Origin: Uliginosibacterium gangwonense
Lineage (GTDB): Bacteria > Pseudomonadota > Gammaproteobacteria > Burkholderiales > Rhodocyclaceae
Assembly: GCA_020723855.1 (NCBI GenBank)
Contig: DYIB01000026.1
Span: 1 to 32,223 of the forward strand
Direction of reading: 5' to 3'
Length of the DNA: 32,223 bases
Position numbers and translations under genes: made by a program
Part shown: positions 8,165-19,610 of the stretch, in pieces
How positions within the stretch are numbered: the stretch's first letter is position 1
Layout: each line of letters opens with the position of its first letter
The notes under the pieces: model-generated
Told to the model about the DNA's origin: nothing
Database searches by the model: none
The model's input: only the letters and a program-made list of their open reading frames with translations

Positions 8165-10270
8165 TCAGGCCAGGGCTTGCCGGTTGCGGCGGCGCGCGGC
8201 GACGGCGTGCCACGCGAGGAACAGCGCCGAGGCCGCGAAGCCCAGCTCGTCGGTGACCGGCAGGGCCGCCACCAGCAGTCCGGCGGCGATCACCGCCCAG
8301 ACGCGCTCGAGCCTGTTCAGCGGCGCCCACAAATGGCCGATGACCGCGCCGCCCCACAGGCAGATGGCGAGCAGCGCCTTGAACACCACGTAGGCCACCC
8401 CGAGCAGCGTCCAGTCGCCCTGCAGCATCAGGGCGTTGTCATAAACCGCCATGTAGGGCACGACGAAGCCGGCGACGGCGATCTGGGTTGCCTTGAAGCC
8501 GATCTTCATGGGCGCTTCCTTGGCGATGGACGAGGCGGCGAAGGCCGCCAGCGCCACCGGCGGCGTCAGGTCGGCCATGATGCCGAAGTAGAACACGAAC
8601 ATGTGGCTGACGATCAGCGGCACGCCCAGCTTGAGCAGGGCCGGCGCGGCGATGGAGCTGGTGATGATGTAGTTGGGGATGGTGGGGATGCCCATGCCCA
8701 GCACCAGGCACACCAGCATGGTCAGCAGCAGGGAAAGGAACAGGCTCTTTTCGCCTATGGTCAGGATGAAGCCGGCGAAGCTGGAGGCGGCGCCGGTCAG
8801 GGTCAACACGCCGATGATGACGCCGACGATGGCGCAGGCCACGCCCACCGGCAGCGCCTGCCTGGCGCCGTCCACCAGGCTGGTCCGCATGGTGTGCAGC
8901 GTCTTGCGCCCGCCCTTGATGCCGAAGCAGGCCAGCACCAGCAGGCCGATCAGGCCCAGCACCGGGACGATGCCCCATTTGGCGAAGGACGAGGCGCCCA
9001 GCGCCAGGGCGATCCAGAACACGTAACGGAAGGCCTGCCCGGACACGCGCGCCGCCAGGGCGGCACCCAGGATCAGGATGGCGGTGAGCGCCAGGCCCAC
9101 CATGCCGGCGAACATGGGGGTGAAGCCGTTGAACAGCATCCACACCAGCACCGCCAGGGGCAGCACCAGATACCAGTTCTCGCGCATGGCGCGCCACGGG
9201 TTGGGGCACTGCTCCTTGGGCAGCCCCAGCAGCTTGGCGCGCCCGGCCTCCAGATGCACCATCCAGAAGGCGGTCACGTAGTAGAGGATGGCGGGAATGG
9301 CCGCGGCCTTGACGATTTCGGCATAGGGCACGTTCAGGTTCTCGGCCATGATGAAGGCCACGGCGCCCATCACCGGTGGCATGATCTGCCCGCCCATGGA
9401 GGAAGTGGCCTCCACCGCGCCGGCGAACACGCCCGAGTAGCCGAACTTCTTCATCAGCGGAATGGTGAACTGGCCGGTGGTGAGCACGTTGGCCACGCCC
9501 GAGCCGGAGATGGTGCCCATCATGGCCGAGGAGGCCACGGCCACCTTGGCCGGCCCGCCCCTGGTATGGCCGACGAAGCCCAGGGCCAGGGAATTGAACA
9601 GGTTGATCATCCCGGCGTGCTCGAGGAAGGAGCCGAACAGGATGAACAGGAAGATGTAAGTGGCGGACACCAGGGTCGGGATGCCGAAGATGCCTTCGGT
9701 GCCCAGCGCCAACTGGCTGATGATCTGGTCCAGGCCGTAGCCCCGATGGGCTAGCGCCCCCGGCAGATACTGGCCGAACAGGCCGTAGAGCAGGAACAGG
9801 CCGCACACGATGGGTAGCGCCAGCCCCAGGATGCGCCGGGCCGCTTCGAAGGCCAGCAGCACCAGCAGGGAGCCCACGATCAGGTCGGCGCTGCTGGGGT
9901 CGCCCGAGCGCTGGATCAGATCGGCCTCGAACACCAGGTGGTAGAAACTCAGGGCGAAGCCGGCGGCCGCTAGCAGCCAGTCGTACCAGGCGATCCGGTG
10001 CAGGTTCTTCCTCCCCTTCCAGGCGGGATAGAGGAGGAAGGTCATGAGCAGCAGGAAGCCCACGTGCAGCGACCGGGTGACCAGGCTGGACAGGGGATGG
10101 AAAGCGGCGACCACGATCTGGTAGGCGGAAAAGGCCAGGCCCACGACGACGATGGCCTGCAGGGCGGGACCTTGCAGGTGGCGCTGCACGCCATGCTCTT
10201 GGAATTCCTGGGTGCCCGCCGGGGCGGTCGACGGATTGTGCCTGGTCGTTTCAGGGGCGGTATGAGACAT
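8165..10270 (-). CDS. TRAP transporter fused permease (small 4TM + large 12TM), TAXI type
   Basis: Membrane component of a secondary, ion-driven uptake system that works with a periplasmic TAXI receptor. 701 residues: a DctQ-like N-terminal part fused to a DctM-like part. Many membrane segments; typical signatures are HAGMINLFNSLALGFVG, MMGTISGSGVANVLTTGQFT and ATSSMGGQIMPPVMGAVAFI in the centre, and LGMGIPTIPNYIITSSIAAP in the second half. ATG at 10270 is chosen over one 39 bases upstream because GGGAG precedes it. Transported substrate unknown: receptors of this class take glutamate, other organic acids or unknown ligands. The receptor gene is upstream, DUF1850 downstream. Confidence 0.93.
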   Translation of the reverse strand: MSHTAPETTRHNPSTAPAGTQEFQEHGVQRHLQGPALQAIVVVGLAFSAYQIVVAAFHPLSSLVTRSLHVGFLLLMTFLLYPAWKGRKNLHRIAWYDWLLAAAGFALSFYHLVFEADLIQRSGDPSSADLIVGSLLVLLAFEAARRILGLALPIVCGLFLLYGLFGQYLPGALAHRGYGLDQIISQLALGTEGIFGIPTLVSATYIFLFILFGSFLEHAGMINLFNSLALGFVGHTRGGPAKVAVASSAMMGTISGSGVANVLTTGQFTIPLMKKFGYSGVFAGAVEATSSMGGQIMPPVMGAVAFIMAENLNVPYAEIVKAAAIPAILYYVTAFWMVHLEAGRAKLLGLPKEQCPNPWRAMRENWYLVLPLAVLVWMLFNGFTPMFAGMVGLALTAILILGAALAARVSGQAFRYVFWIALALGASSFAKWGIVPVLGLIGLLVLACFGIKGGRKTLHTMRTSLVDGARQALPVGVACAIVGVIIGVLTLTGAASSFAGFILTIGEKSLFLSLLLTMLVCLVLGMGIPTIPNYIITSSIAAPALLKLGVPLIVSHMFVFYFGIMADLTPPVALAAFAASSIAKEAPMKIGFKATQIAVAGFVVPYMAVYDNALMLQGDWTLLGVAYVVFKALLAICLWGGAVIGHLWAPLNRLERVWAVIAAGLLVAALPVTDELGFAASALFLAWHAVAARRRNRQALA

Positions 10271-10330
10271 TGCGGTTCTCCCGGAGTCGTCCGGACATGT
10301 TGCGAGCATCGAGCCGGCGCAAGAGGGCTC

Positions 10331-10358
10331 GCGACAGGCCGCAAGGGCAGCCTGTCGC
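10331..10358 (-). repeat. intercistronic hairpin between TAXI receptor and permease
   Basis: Perfect 9-bp inverted repeat GCGACAGGC / GCCTGTCGC with a 10-base loop, in the 136-base gap. No T-run follows, so it is not a classic terminator. It probably stabilises the 3' end of the receptor message, which is usually needed in excess over the permease. Confidence 0.6.
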
Positions 10359-10406
10359 CAGGGAGGCGCCGGGCGGGGGATCGGGACATGCGCCCGATCG
10401 CCGGCG

Positions 10407-11354
10407 CTATTTCAGCAGGCCGACTTCGCGGTAATACTTCTCCGCCCCCGGATGCAGCGGCACCGGCATGCCCTTGACGGCGTTTTCCCGCTTGATCGCC
10501 TTGGCGGCCGCATGGGCGGCGACCAGCTGGTCCAGGTTGTCGTACATGGCCTTGGTCATCTTGTACACTATGTCGGCCGGTACACCCTCGTGGGTGACCA
10601 GGAAGTTGGCGATGGCCACGGTGGGCACGTCGGCGTTCTGGCCCTCGTAGGTGTTGGCGGGAATGACGGCCGGCTGGTAGGCCGGGTCCCCCACCTTGGC
10701 CACCACGTCGGCGGGAACGGGCACGACTACGATCTTCACCGACGTGGCCAGGTCGCGCAGGGAGGCGACCCCCAGGCCGGCGGACTGCAGCGTCACGTCC
10801 AGTTGGCGGTTCTTCATGAGTTCCACCGATTCGCCGAAGGGCAGGTATTCCACTTTGGCGAAGTCCTTGTAATTCAGCCCGGCGGCCTTGAGGATGGCGC
10901 GGGCGTTGAGCTCGGTGCCCGACTTGGGCGCGCCGACGGAGATGCGCTTGCCTTTCAGGTCGGCGAGAGTCTTGATGCCGGAATCGGCCGAGGCCACGAT
11001 CTGGATGTAGTTGGGATAGATGCCGGCCACGCCGCGCAGCTTTTTGAGCGGTGTCTTGAAGCCGGCCTCTGCCTCGCCTTTCCAGGCGTCCGACAGGGCG
11101 TCTCCCAGGGTGAAGGCGATTTCCCCGCGGCCGGCCTGCAGCAGGTTGAGGTTTTCCGCCGAGGCCTTGGTGGCCTGCACCGACGACTTGGCTTCGGGGA
11201 TCGCCTTGCCGTAGATCTGCGACAAGGCCACCCCCAACGGGTAATACACGCCGCTGGTGCCGCCCGTCAGCACGTTGATGAACTGCTGGGCGTGGCTGGA
11301 CAGGGAAAGCGCCGCCAGGCAAAGACCTACCCCGAACGCGCGTAATGCTTTCAT
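10407..11354 (-). CDS. TAXI family TRAP transporter solute receptor
   Basis: Periplasmic binding protein of a TRAP uptake system. 315 residues with a signal peptide (about 1-22, cleavage after SHA). The mature part begins QFINVLTGGTSGVYYPLG, the TAXI hallmark, and continues with QATKASAENLNLLQAGRGEI and the second-domain GKRISVGAPKSGTE. The ligand cannot be read from the sequence. AGGAG lies just before the ATG at 11354. First gene of a minus-strand run receptor-permease-DUF1850-ogt-xerD. Confidence 0.94.
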   Translation of the reverse strand: MKALRAFGVGLCLAALSLSSHAQQFINVLTGGTSGVYYPLGVALSQIYGKAIPEAKSSVQATKASAENLNLLQAGRGEIAFTLGDALSDAWKGEAEAGFKTPLKKLRGVAGIYPNYIQIVASADSGIKTLADLKGKRISVGAPKSGTELNARAILKAAGLNYKDFAKVEYLPFGESVELMKNRQLDVTLQSAGLGVASLRDLATSVKIVVVPVPADVVAKVGDPAYQPAVIPANTYEGQNADVPTVAIANFLVTHEGVPADIVYKMTKAMYDNLDQLVAAHAAAKAIKRENAVKGMPVPLHPGAEKYYREVGLLK

Positions 11355-11402
11355 CGTGTCTCCTTTCTCTTTTGATGAAGAATAAACAGAGTTGGCCGGC
11401 GG

Positions 11403-11408
11403 ATTATA
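11403..11408 (-). promoter_or_regulatory. candidate promoter of the TAXI-TRAP operon
   Basis: Perfect TATAAT on the minus strand, 49 bases before the receptor ATG, in the 286-base gap after the chalcone-isomerase-like gene. No good -35 is visible. A second weaker box (TACAAT, 11539-11534) lies further upstream. The rest of the gap shows nothing I can name apart from the hairpin at 11621-11636. Confidence 0.35.
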
Positions 11409-11620
11409 TCCCTGGGGAAGGAGGCCTCCCGGCGCCGGCGAAGGCCGTAGCTGTCACGACCCGTGCGCCACGATTCGCAATCGACGTGCCAGCCCTGCCG
11501 GCTCCGTACCGCTGCCGCAATTCGTTGATTTCTATTGTAGCCCCCGGAATTTGTAGTACCGGAGGAAGGGTGGTCGTGCGAAAAACCGGAAATCGGCCGG
11601 CGGCGCCCGGGCGGAGAAAC

Positions 11621-11636
11621 GGCCGCCGGTGCGGCC
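11621..11636 (-). terminator. weak terminator-like hairpin after the chalcone-isomerase-like gene
   Basis: GGCCGC - 4-base loop - GCGGCC starting five bases after the stop codon, followed on the minus strand by GTTTCTCC. The stem is short and the T-run poor. Confidence 0.33.
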
Positions 11637-11640
11637 GGGA

Positions 11641-12231
11641 CTATGACTGCTTGCCCAGCAGCGCTTCCTTGAGGTCCGCCTGGGCGGGCTCCTGGCCCAG
11701 CCAGATCTTCAGCAGGGCCCGGTAGAAATCCTCGCCGGGGATGTCTTTGCCCTTGGCGCTGCCGTTGAACTGCAGGCGGGTGCCGGACTCGGGCAGGAAA
11801 TCCAGGGTGACGGTGGAGCCCTTGGCAGCGGTGCCCAGGCCCAGCATGATGGCGCGGAATTCCTCGACGCGCGCCTTGAGGGGCGCCAGTTCCGCCTCCG
11901 TATGGTTTTTCTCCAGGGCGGAGATGAGGGCGTCGGCGAACTGCTCGGCGGTGAGCTCGCGCAGGGTCACGATCTGGATGCGCTTGGGCCCCTTGACGCT
12001 GAGCACGGCGTCGGCGGCGCCCTTCTTCTCCGGGAGATAAAGGCCCAGGGCATACACCTTGAAGAAGGCGCGGCTGCGTAGCCCCGCGCCGTTCAGGCTC
12101 AGCTCGGCGTTGCCGACCCTGGTCTTGTCGGCGAACTTCACGCCGGCCACGTCCACGTCCGCCCGGGCGGGCGGGACGACCAGCAGCAGAACGGACAGGG
12201 CAGCGACGAGCAGGTGCAGCGGTTTCGTCAT
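11641..12231 (-). CDS. secreted chalcone isomerase-like protein
   Basis: 196 residues with a signal peptide (about 1-24, hydrophobic core LLVAALSVLLLVVPPARA). The mature part follows the bacterial chalcone-isomerase-like fold: DVAGVKFADKTRVGNAELSL, RAFFKVYALGLYLPEK, KRIQIVTLRELTAEQFADAL, and a C-terminal SAKGKDIPGEDFYRALLKIW. Bacterial members are not known to act on flavonoids; a lipid-binding role is possible but unproven. ATG at 12231 with GGGAG upstream, 41 bases after proA, so probably co-transcribed as the last gene of the leuS-lptE-holA-proA run. Confidence 0.82.
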   Translation of the reverse strand: MTKPLHLLVAALSVLLLVVPPARADVDVAGVKFADKTRVGNAELSLNGAGLRSRAFFKVYALGLYLPEKKGAADAVLSVKGPKRIQIVTLRELTAEQFADALISALEKNHTEAELAPLKARVEEFRAIMLGLGTAAKGSTVTLDFLPESGTRLQFNGSAKGKDIPGEDFYRALLKIWLGQEPAQADLKEALLGKQS

Positions 12232-12272
12232 GTTGTTCTCCCGGTTGTCATCGATGGTGCCGCCATGATAGC

Positions 12273-13544
12273 TCAGCCCCGCACCTCACCCGCGCCCAGC
12301 ACGATCCATTTCAGGCTGGTCAGCCCCTCCAGGCCGACCGGGCCGCGCGCGTGCAGCTTGTCGGTGGAGATGCCGATCTCCGCCCCCAGGCCGTACTCGA
12401 AGCCGTCGGCGAAGCGCGTGGAGGCGTTTACCATCACCGAGCTGGAATCCACTTCCCGCAGGAAGCGCAGGGCCTTGGTGTAGTTCTCCGTGACGATGGC
12501 GTCGGTGTGCTGGGAGCTGTAGGTGTTGATGTGCTCGATGGCGGCGTCGAGGCCGGCGACGACGCGCACCGACAGGATGGGCGCGAGATACTCGGTGCGC
12601 CAGTCCTCCTCGGTCGCCTCCTTCATCTGCGGCACCAGGGCGCGCGAAGCGGCGCAGCCGCGCAGCTCGACGCCCTTGTCGAAATAGATCCTGGCGAGTG
12701 GGGGCAGCACGCGCGCCGCGATGCTGCTGGCCACCAGCAGGGTCTCCATGGTGTTGCAAGTACCGTAGCGCTGGGTCTTGGCGTTGTCGGCGATGCGCAC
12801 GGCCTTGTCCAGGTCCGCCTCGTCGTCGATGTACACGTGGCAGATGCCGTCCAGGTGCTTGATCACCGGCACCCGCGCCTCGCGCGCGATGCGCTCGATC
12901 AAGCCCTTGCCGCCGCGCGGCACGATGATGTCCACATACTCGGGCATGGTGATCAGCTCGCCCACGGCGGCGCGGTCGGTGGTCTCCACCACCTGCACCG
13001 CCGCCTCCGGCAGGCCGGCGGCGGCCAGGCCGGCGCGCACGCAGGCGGCGATGGCCTGGTTGCAGTGCAGGGCTTCCCTGCCGCCGCGCAGGATGGCAGC
13101 GTTGCCCGACTTGAGGCACAGGGCCGCGGCGTCGGCGGTGACGTTGGGCCGCGCCTCGTAGATGATGCCGATCACGCCCAGGGGCACACGCATCCTGCCC
13201 ACCTGGATGCCGCTGGGGCGGCGCTGCAAGTCGCTGATCTCGCCCACCGGATCGGGCAGGGCCGCCACCTGTTCCAGGCCCTGGGCCATGGCCTCCACGC
13301 CCTTGGGCGAGAGGGTGAGCCGATCGATCAGGGCCGGCTCCAGGCCGGTGGCGAGGGCCTCCTCCAGATCCCGGGCATTGGCGGCGAGCAGTGTCTCGCG
13401 CCGGGCGCGGATTTCCGCCGCCATGGCGGCGAGCGCCGCGTTCTTGGCGGCGGTCGATGCCTGCGCCATGGCGCGGGAGGCGGCGCGGGCACGGCGGCCC
13501 AGTTCCCGCATGTAATCCTTGACGTTCAAATGCTCTTGCTTCAT
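12273..13544 (-). CDS. proA: Glutamate-5-semialdehyde dehydrogenase (gamma-glutamyl phosphate reductase)
   Basis: Second step of proline synthesis: NADPH reduction of gamma-glutamyl phosphate. 423 residues. Aldehyde-dehydrogenase fold; catalytic C263 in [13 protein letters not shown]; cofactor-binding [20 protein letters not shown]; oligomerisation segment and C-terminal [20 protein letters not shown] are standard. The ATG at 13544 overlaps the holA stop by four bases (ATGA); the frame is open upstream only as a shadow of holA. Its usual partner proB is not in the window. Confidence 0.97.
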   Translation of the reverse strand: MKQEHLNVKDYMRELGRRARAASRAMAQASTAAKNAALAAMAAEIRARRETLLAANARDLEEALATGLEPALIDRLTLSPKGVEAMAQGLEQVAALPDPVGEISDLQRRPSGIQVGRMRVPLGVIGIIYEARPNVTADAAALCLKSGNAAILRGGREALHCNQAIAACVRAGLAAAGLPEAAVQVVETTDRAAVGELITMPEYVDIIVPRGGKGLIERIAREARVPVIKHLDGICHVYIDDEADLDKAVRIADNAKTQRYGTCNTMETLLVASSIAARVLPPLARIYFDKGVELRGCAASRALVPQMKEATEEDWRTEYLAPILSVRVVAGLDAAIEHINTYSSQHTDAIVTENYTKALRFLREVDSSSVMVNASTRFADGFEYGLGAEIGISTDKLHARGPVGLEGLTSLKWIVLGAGEVRG

Positions 13545-14560
13545 GCCACTTCCTTTCGCCGCGCCATGCGCAGCGTCAACTGCAGGAACTCGTCCCACAC
13601 GTCGCCCTGAACCAGGCCCTTGATCATTCTGTCGATGCGCGCCGCATGCAGCAGCGCGGCGTGCAGCTGGCCGGCGCGCAGCCGGAGGGCCGCGCGCTGC
13701 AGGGCGGCGGCGCGGCGGTCGTCGAACACCCGCTCGGCGCGCAGCACGGCGCCGGCCGGCTTGCCCTCGTCCACGCCGCTGCGTAATGCCAGCAGCGTAC
13801 GGATCTCGCTGGCCAGCGCCCACAGGATCAGGGGCGCCGCCACGCCCTCGGCGCGCAGGCCGTCGAGCAGCCGGGCGCAGCGGCCCGGATCGCCCTCCAG
13901 CAGGGCGGCGCGCAGGCCATCCACATCATAACGCGCGACGTTGAGCACCGCAGCTTCCACCTGGGCCAGGGACAGCTCGCCCGGAGGATAGAGCAGGCCC
14001 AGCTTCTGGATTTCCTGGTGGGCCGCGAGCAGGTTGCCTTCCACGTGGGCGGCCATGAACTCCAGCGCCTCGCGCCTTGCGTTCTGGTCCTGGCGCTGCA
14101 GGCGGGCGCCGATCCAGGCGGGCAGCTCCGCCAGTTCCGGCGCATTCAGCTCCACCGCCACCCCGGCCCCTTGCAGGGCCTCGTACCAGGCGCCCTTGCG
14201 CGTCTGCCAGTCCAGCTCCGGCAGGGTGACCAGGGTCAGCACGCCCTGGGGCAGGTGCTGGCAATAGCGTTGCAGGGCTTCGCCCCCGTCGCGCCCGGGG
14301 CGGCCGGAGGGAATGCGCAGGTCCACCAGCTTGTGGGCCCCGAACAGGGACAGATTGCCGGCGGCGAGCCACAGGTTGTCCCAGCGGAAGCCGGGCCCGG
14401 CCACCAGCACCTCACGCTCCGTGTAGCCCTGGCTGCGCCCGGCGCGGCGGATGGCGTCGGCGGCCTCGATCACCAGCAGGGGTTCGTCGCCGTGCAGCAC
14501 GTAGAGGGGCGCCAGGGACTTGGCGAGATGGGCCGCCAGTTGCTCCGCGCGCAGTTGCAT
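13541..14560 (-). CDS. holA: DNA polymerase III delta subunit HolA
   Basis: Clamp-loader subunit that opens the beta sliding clamp. 339 residues starting [40 protein letters not shown] and the segment [20 protein letters not shown] (residues contacting the clamp) are typical. The C-terminal collar domain ends [21 protein letters not shown] at 14560 follows lptE by 10 bases. The conserved order leuS-lptE-holA supports both calls. Coupled to proA by an ATGA overlap. Confidence 0.95.
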   Translation of the reverse strand: MQLRAEQLAAHLAKSLAPLYVLHGDEPLLVIEAADAIRRAGRSQGYTEREVLVAGPGFRWDNLWLAAGNLSLFGAHKLVDLRIPSGRPGRDGGEALQRYCQHLPQGVLTLVTLPELDWQTRKGAWYEALQGAGVAVELNAPELAELPAWIGARLQRQDQNARREALEFMAAHVEGNLLAAHQEIQKLGLLYPPGELSLAQVEAAVLNVARYDVDGLRAALLEGDPGRCARLLDGLRAEGVAAPLILWALASEIRTLLALRSGVDEGKPAGAVLRAERVFDDRRAAALQRAALRLRAGQLHAALLHAARIDRMIKGLVQGDVWDEFLQLTLRMARRKEVA

Positions 14561-14570
14561 GGAAGCCTTC

Positions 14571-15059
14571 TTAAGACTGCTGCGGCCGGGCCGCCGCCAT
14601 GCGCCGCAGGATCTGCTGCACCAGGTCGGCGCGCATGTCCCGGTAGAGCAGGGCTTCCTCGTTCTCCTTGGCCAGCACCTGCTCGTCGTTGAAGGTGATG
14701 TCGCGCGTGAGGACGATGTCGCTCCTGGGCAGCAGATCCACGCCCTTGTTGTTATGGATGCGGAAGGCGAAGCGGTACACCAGCTGGTATTCGCGCACGC
14801 GGCCGGCGGAGTTGAGGCTGAGGATGTTCTTTTCCGTGCGCTCGTCCACCACGGTGAGAATGGCCTCCGCCTCCTGGGGCGAATTGACCACCCGGGTCGT
14901 GCCCTGGGCGCGGATGGTGCGCTTGAGGGCGGCCCCCAGCTCCGAGGCATCCGACACGGCCACGTAGAGGCTGGCAAAGGGCAGGGGCTGCGGCCCGCGC
15001 AGGTGGAAGCCGCAGGCGCCGAGCAGCAGCAGGGAAGCCAGGGCGAGGATGCGGATCAT
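14571..15059 (-). CDS. lptE: LPS assembly lipoprotein LptE
   Basis: Outer-membrane lipoprotein that plugs the LptD barrel and helps put lipopolysaccharide on the cell surface. 162 residues. Lipobox LLGAC with the lipid-bearing C16, followed by GFHLRGPQPLPFASLYVAVS, the LptE N-terminal signature. The ATG at 15059 is the only one giving a correct lipoprotein signal. Seven bases separate it from leuS. The family is poorly conserved in sequence, so gene order and the N-terminal motif carry the call. Confidence 0.93.
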   Translation of the reverse strand: MIRILALASLLLLGACGFHLRGPQPLPFASLYVAVSDASELGAALKRTIRAQGTTRVVNSPQEAEAILTVVDERTEKNILSLNSAGRVREYQLVYRFAFRIHNNKGVDLLPRSDIVLTRDITFNDEQVLAKENEEALLYRDMRADLVQQILRRMAAARPQQS

Positions 15060-15066
15060 GGCATGC

Positions 15067-17724
<2,658 letters not shown>

Positions 17725-17765
17725 TCAACCCCCGCCGCGCTCCGCGTGGCGCGGACATCTGAGCC

Positions 17766-18326
17766 GTGGCCTCCGCTTCTCCCGGCGGCGATCTCGCCGC
17801 TCTGCTGGCGCGCACCGCCCTGGGCGAGCGTGCCGCCTTCGCCGAACTCTACCGTGCCGCCGGCGCGAAACTGTTTGGCTTCGCCCTGCGTATATTGACC
17901 AGACGGGACCTGGCGGAGGAATGCTTGCAGGAGGCCTTCGTCAGCATCTGGCGCCATGCCGGCGAGTTCCGCCCCGACCGGGCCCAGCCCATGACCTGGA
18001 TGACGACCATCGTACGCAACCGCGCCCTGGACATGCTGCGGGCGGCGCCGCCGGAAGACGGGCTGGGCGAAGAGGAGACCATGGAGCAATGGGCGGCGGC
18101 GGATCTGGGCCCCCTGGAGCGGGCGGTGGCAAGCCAGGAGGCGCGGGCGCTGATGCGCTGCCTGGAGCGCCTGGCACCGCGGCAACGCCAGGCCATCGCC
18201 CTGGGTTTCTTCCACGGCCTGGCCCACGAGGAGCTGGCCCGGCGCCTGGCCCAGCCCCTGGGCACCGTCAAGACCTGGATCCGGCGCGGACTACAGCAGT
18301 TGAAGAACTGCCTGGGTGAGCCATGA
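17766..18326 (+). CDS. ECF RNA polymerase sigma factor (RskA-controlled type)
   Basis: Alternative sigma factor. 186 residues with only region 2 (LYRAAGAKLFGFALRILTRR and LAEECLQEAFVSIWRHAGEF, about 29-68) and region 4 (RLAPRQRQAIALGFFHGLAH through the helix-turn-helix PLGTVKTWIRRGLQQLKNCL), as in ECF factors. Start GTG at 17766 chosen as the most upstream reasonable codon; GTG use and no strong ribosome site leave it slightly uncertain. Its stop overlaps the next gene, a membrane anti-sigma factor, as ATGA; this pairing is typical of the SigK/RskA class. Target promoters unknown. Confidence 0.93.
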   Translation: MASASPGGDLAALLARTALGERAAFAELYRAAGAKLFGFALRILTRRDLAEECLQEAFVSIWRHAGEFRPDRAQPMTWMTTIVRNRALDMLRAAPPEDGLGEEETMEQWAAADLGPLERAVASQEARALMRCLERLAPRQRQAIALGFFHGLAHEELARRLAQPLGTVKTWIRRGLQQLKNCLGEP

Positions 18327-19012
18327 GATACGACGATCCCGCGCTGCGCTCGGCCCTGGCCGCCGAATACGCCCTGGGCACCCTGAGGGGGGCGGCGCGC
18401 CGCCGCTTCGAGCGCCTGATCGCGGCCCATCCTTCCTGGCGGCGCGAGGTGGACCGATGGCAGACACGCCTGGCGGGGATGGCCGAGACGATTCCCGCCG
18501 TGGAACCGCCGCCGCGGCTATGGCGCACCATCGAGGCGCGGGTGCCCGGGTCGGCGGCCGACGGCCTGCAACGGGCGCTGCGCCGCTGGCGCGGCCTGGC
18601 GCTGGCTGCCACGGCGGCGGCCCTGATCCTGGGAACGGCCGTGGTGCTACGGCCGGCCCCGGCGCCCACCGGGGTCGCCCTGCTGTCCGATGCGGCGGCG
18701 CGCCCCGGCTGGGTGCTCACCCTGCAGCGCCGCGACGGGCGCGCCGAGCTGCAGGTGCGTGCGGCGGCACCGGCGCTGCCGGGTCCCGGGCAGGCCTACG
18801 AATTATGGCTGCTGCCCGGCGGCGGCGCGGCGCCCGTATCCCTGGGCCTGTTGCCGGCCGCCGGGGCCAGGACCGTGCCGCTCGATGCCGGCCAGGCCGC
18901 CATGCTGGCCAGGGCCCGAGGGCTGGCGGTGAGCCTCGAGCCGGCCGGCGGTTCGCCCACCGGCCAGCCCACAGGGCCCGTGGTGTACCAGGGCCGTCTC
19001 GACGAAGTCTGA
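18323..19012 (+). CDS. membrane-bound anti-sigma factor, RskA family
   Basis: 229 residues. Cytoplasmic N-terminal sigma-binding part (1-90; LAAEYALGTLRGAARRRFER), one membrane segment (91-109), and a periplasmic C-terminal domain typical of anti-sigma-K factors (GWVLTLQRRDGRAELQVRA, QAYELWLLPGGGAAPVSLGL). The zinc motif HxxxCxxC of many anti-sigma factors is absent, as usual for this class. It should hold the sigma factor at the membrane until proteolysis or a periplasmic signal frees it. Translationally coupled to the sigma gene (ATGA). Confidence 0.9.
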   Translation: MRYDDPALRSALAAEYALGTLRGAARRRFERLIAAHPSWRREVDRWQTRLAGMAETIPAVEPPPRLWRTIEARVPGSAADGLQRALRRWRGLALAATAAALILGTAVVLRPAPAPTGVALLSDAAARPGWVLTLQRRDGRAELQVRAAAPALPGPGQAYELWLLPGGGAAPVSLGLLPAAGARTVPLDAGQAAMLARARGLAVSLEPAGGSPTGQPTGPVVYQGRLDEV

Positions 19013-19104
19013 ATCCGATCGCCGTCCTCCTCCGTACAAGTGCCTGGGAGCGGAAGACCCATCGACCGCCCCGTTTCCTTCAACTTGAGACAAGGAGATT
19101 CATT

Positions 19105-19545
19105 ATGGGCACGATGTCGAAGATGATGGCGATCGCGACGATTTGCGGCTTTGTGCTGGCGGGCTGTGCCGGTACCGGCATGAAGACGGAGGCGTCCCTT
19201 TACGAGCGCCTGGGGGGCAAGCCGGCGATCGGCGCGGTGGTGGACGATTTCGTCGGCAACGTGGCGGCCGACCAGCGCATCAACGGCCGCTTCGCCAACA
19301 CCGATATTCCCCGCCTGAAGCGCCTGCTGGTGGAGCAGATCTGCGCCGGCACCGGCGGGCCCTGCACCTACACCGGTCGTGACATGCAGACGGCCCATGC
19401 GCGCATGAATATCACCGAGGCGGAGTTCGCCGCCCTGGTGGAGGATTTGGTGAAATCCCTGGACAAGTTCCGGGTGCCGGAGCGGGAGAAGGGTGAGCTG
19501 CTGAGCGCCCTGGCGGTCATGAAGCCCGACATCGTCGGGCGTTGA
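19105..19545 (+). CDS. group 1 truncated haemoglobin, lipoprotein form
   Basis: Haem protein of the 2-on-2 globin fold. 146 residues. A lipoprotein signal (about 1-20) ends in VLAG and C21, so the globin should sit in the periplasm attached to a membrane. Globin part: SLYERLGGKPAIGAVVDDFV, proximal His H98 in QTAHARMNI. Aligned by eye to mycobacterial trHbN, the distal positions B10, E7, E11 and E15 are V50, L71, L75 and I79, so Tyr B10 and Gln E11 are absent. C80 and C87 could form a disulfide. AAGGAG precedes ATG at 19105. It follows the anti-sigma gene by 92 bases and may belong to its regulon. Confidence 0.88.
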   Translation: MGTMSKMMAIATICGFVLAGCAGTGMKTEASLYERLGGKPAIGAVVDDFVGNVAADQRINGRFANTDIPRLKRLLVEQICAGTGGPCTYTGRDMQTAHARMNITEAEFAALVEDLVKSLDKFRVPEREKGELLSALAVMKPDIVGR

Positions 19546-19553
19546 CAGACCGT

Positions 19554-19580
19554 TGCGCCGGCGGTGCGACCGCCGGCGCA
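19554..19580. repeat. perfect 12-bp hairpin between convergent genes
   Basis: TGCGCCGGCGGT, 3-base loop, then its exact complement. It lies between the globin and the convergent 107-residue gene. No T-run on either strand, so if it ends transcription it does so as a GC-only stem from both sides. Confidence 0.55.
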
Positions 19581-19610
19581 GCCCCAGGTGGGGGGCGGGC
19601 GGCGCTACCG

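Noticed and set aside
8177-9754. 525-residue open frame opposite the TRAP permease
   Set aside because: His/Gln/Gly-rich antisense shadow; the minus strand encodes a clear fused permease.
12273-13823. Longer proA start at 13823
   Set aside because: The extra residues are an out-of-frame copy of holA; the ATG at 13544 overlapping the holA stop is the natural start.
19013-19104. ECF-type promoter for the globin gene
   Set aside because: A GGAAG is present, but no -10 shared with the region before the sigma gene, so an autoregulon motif could not be supported.
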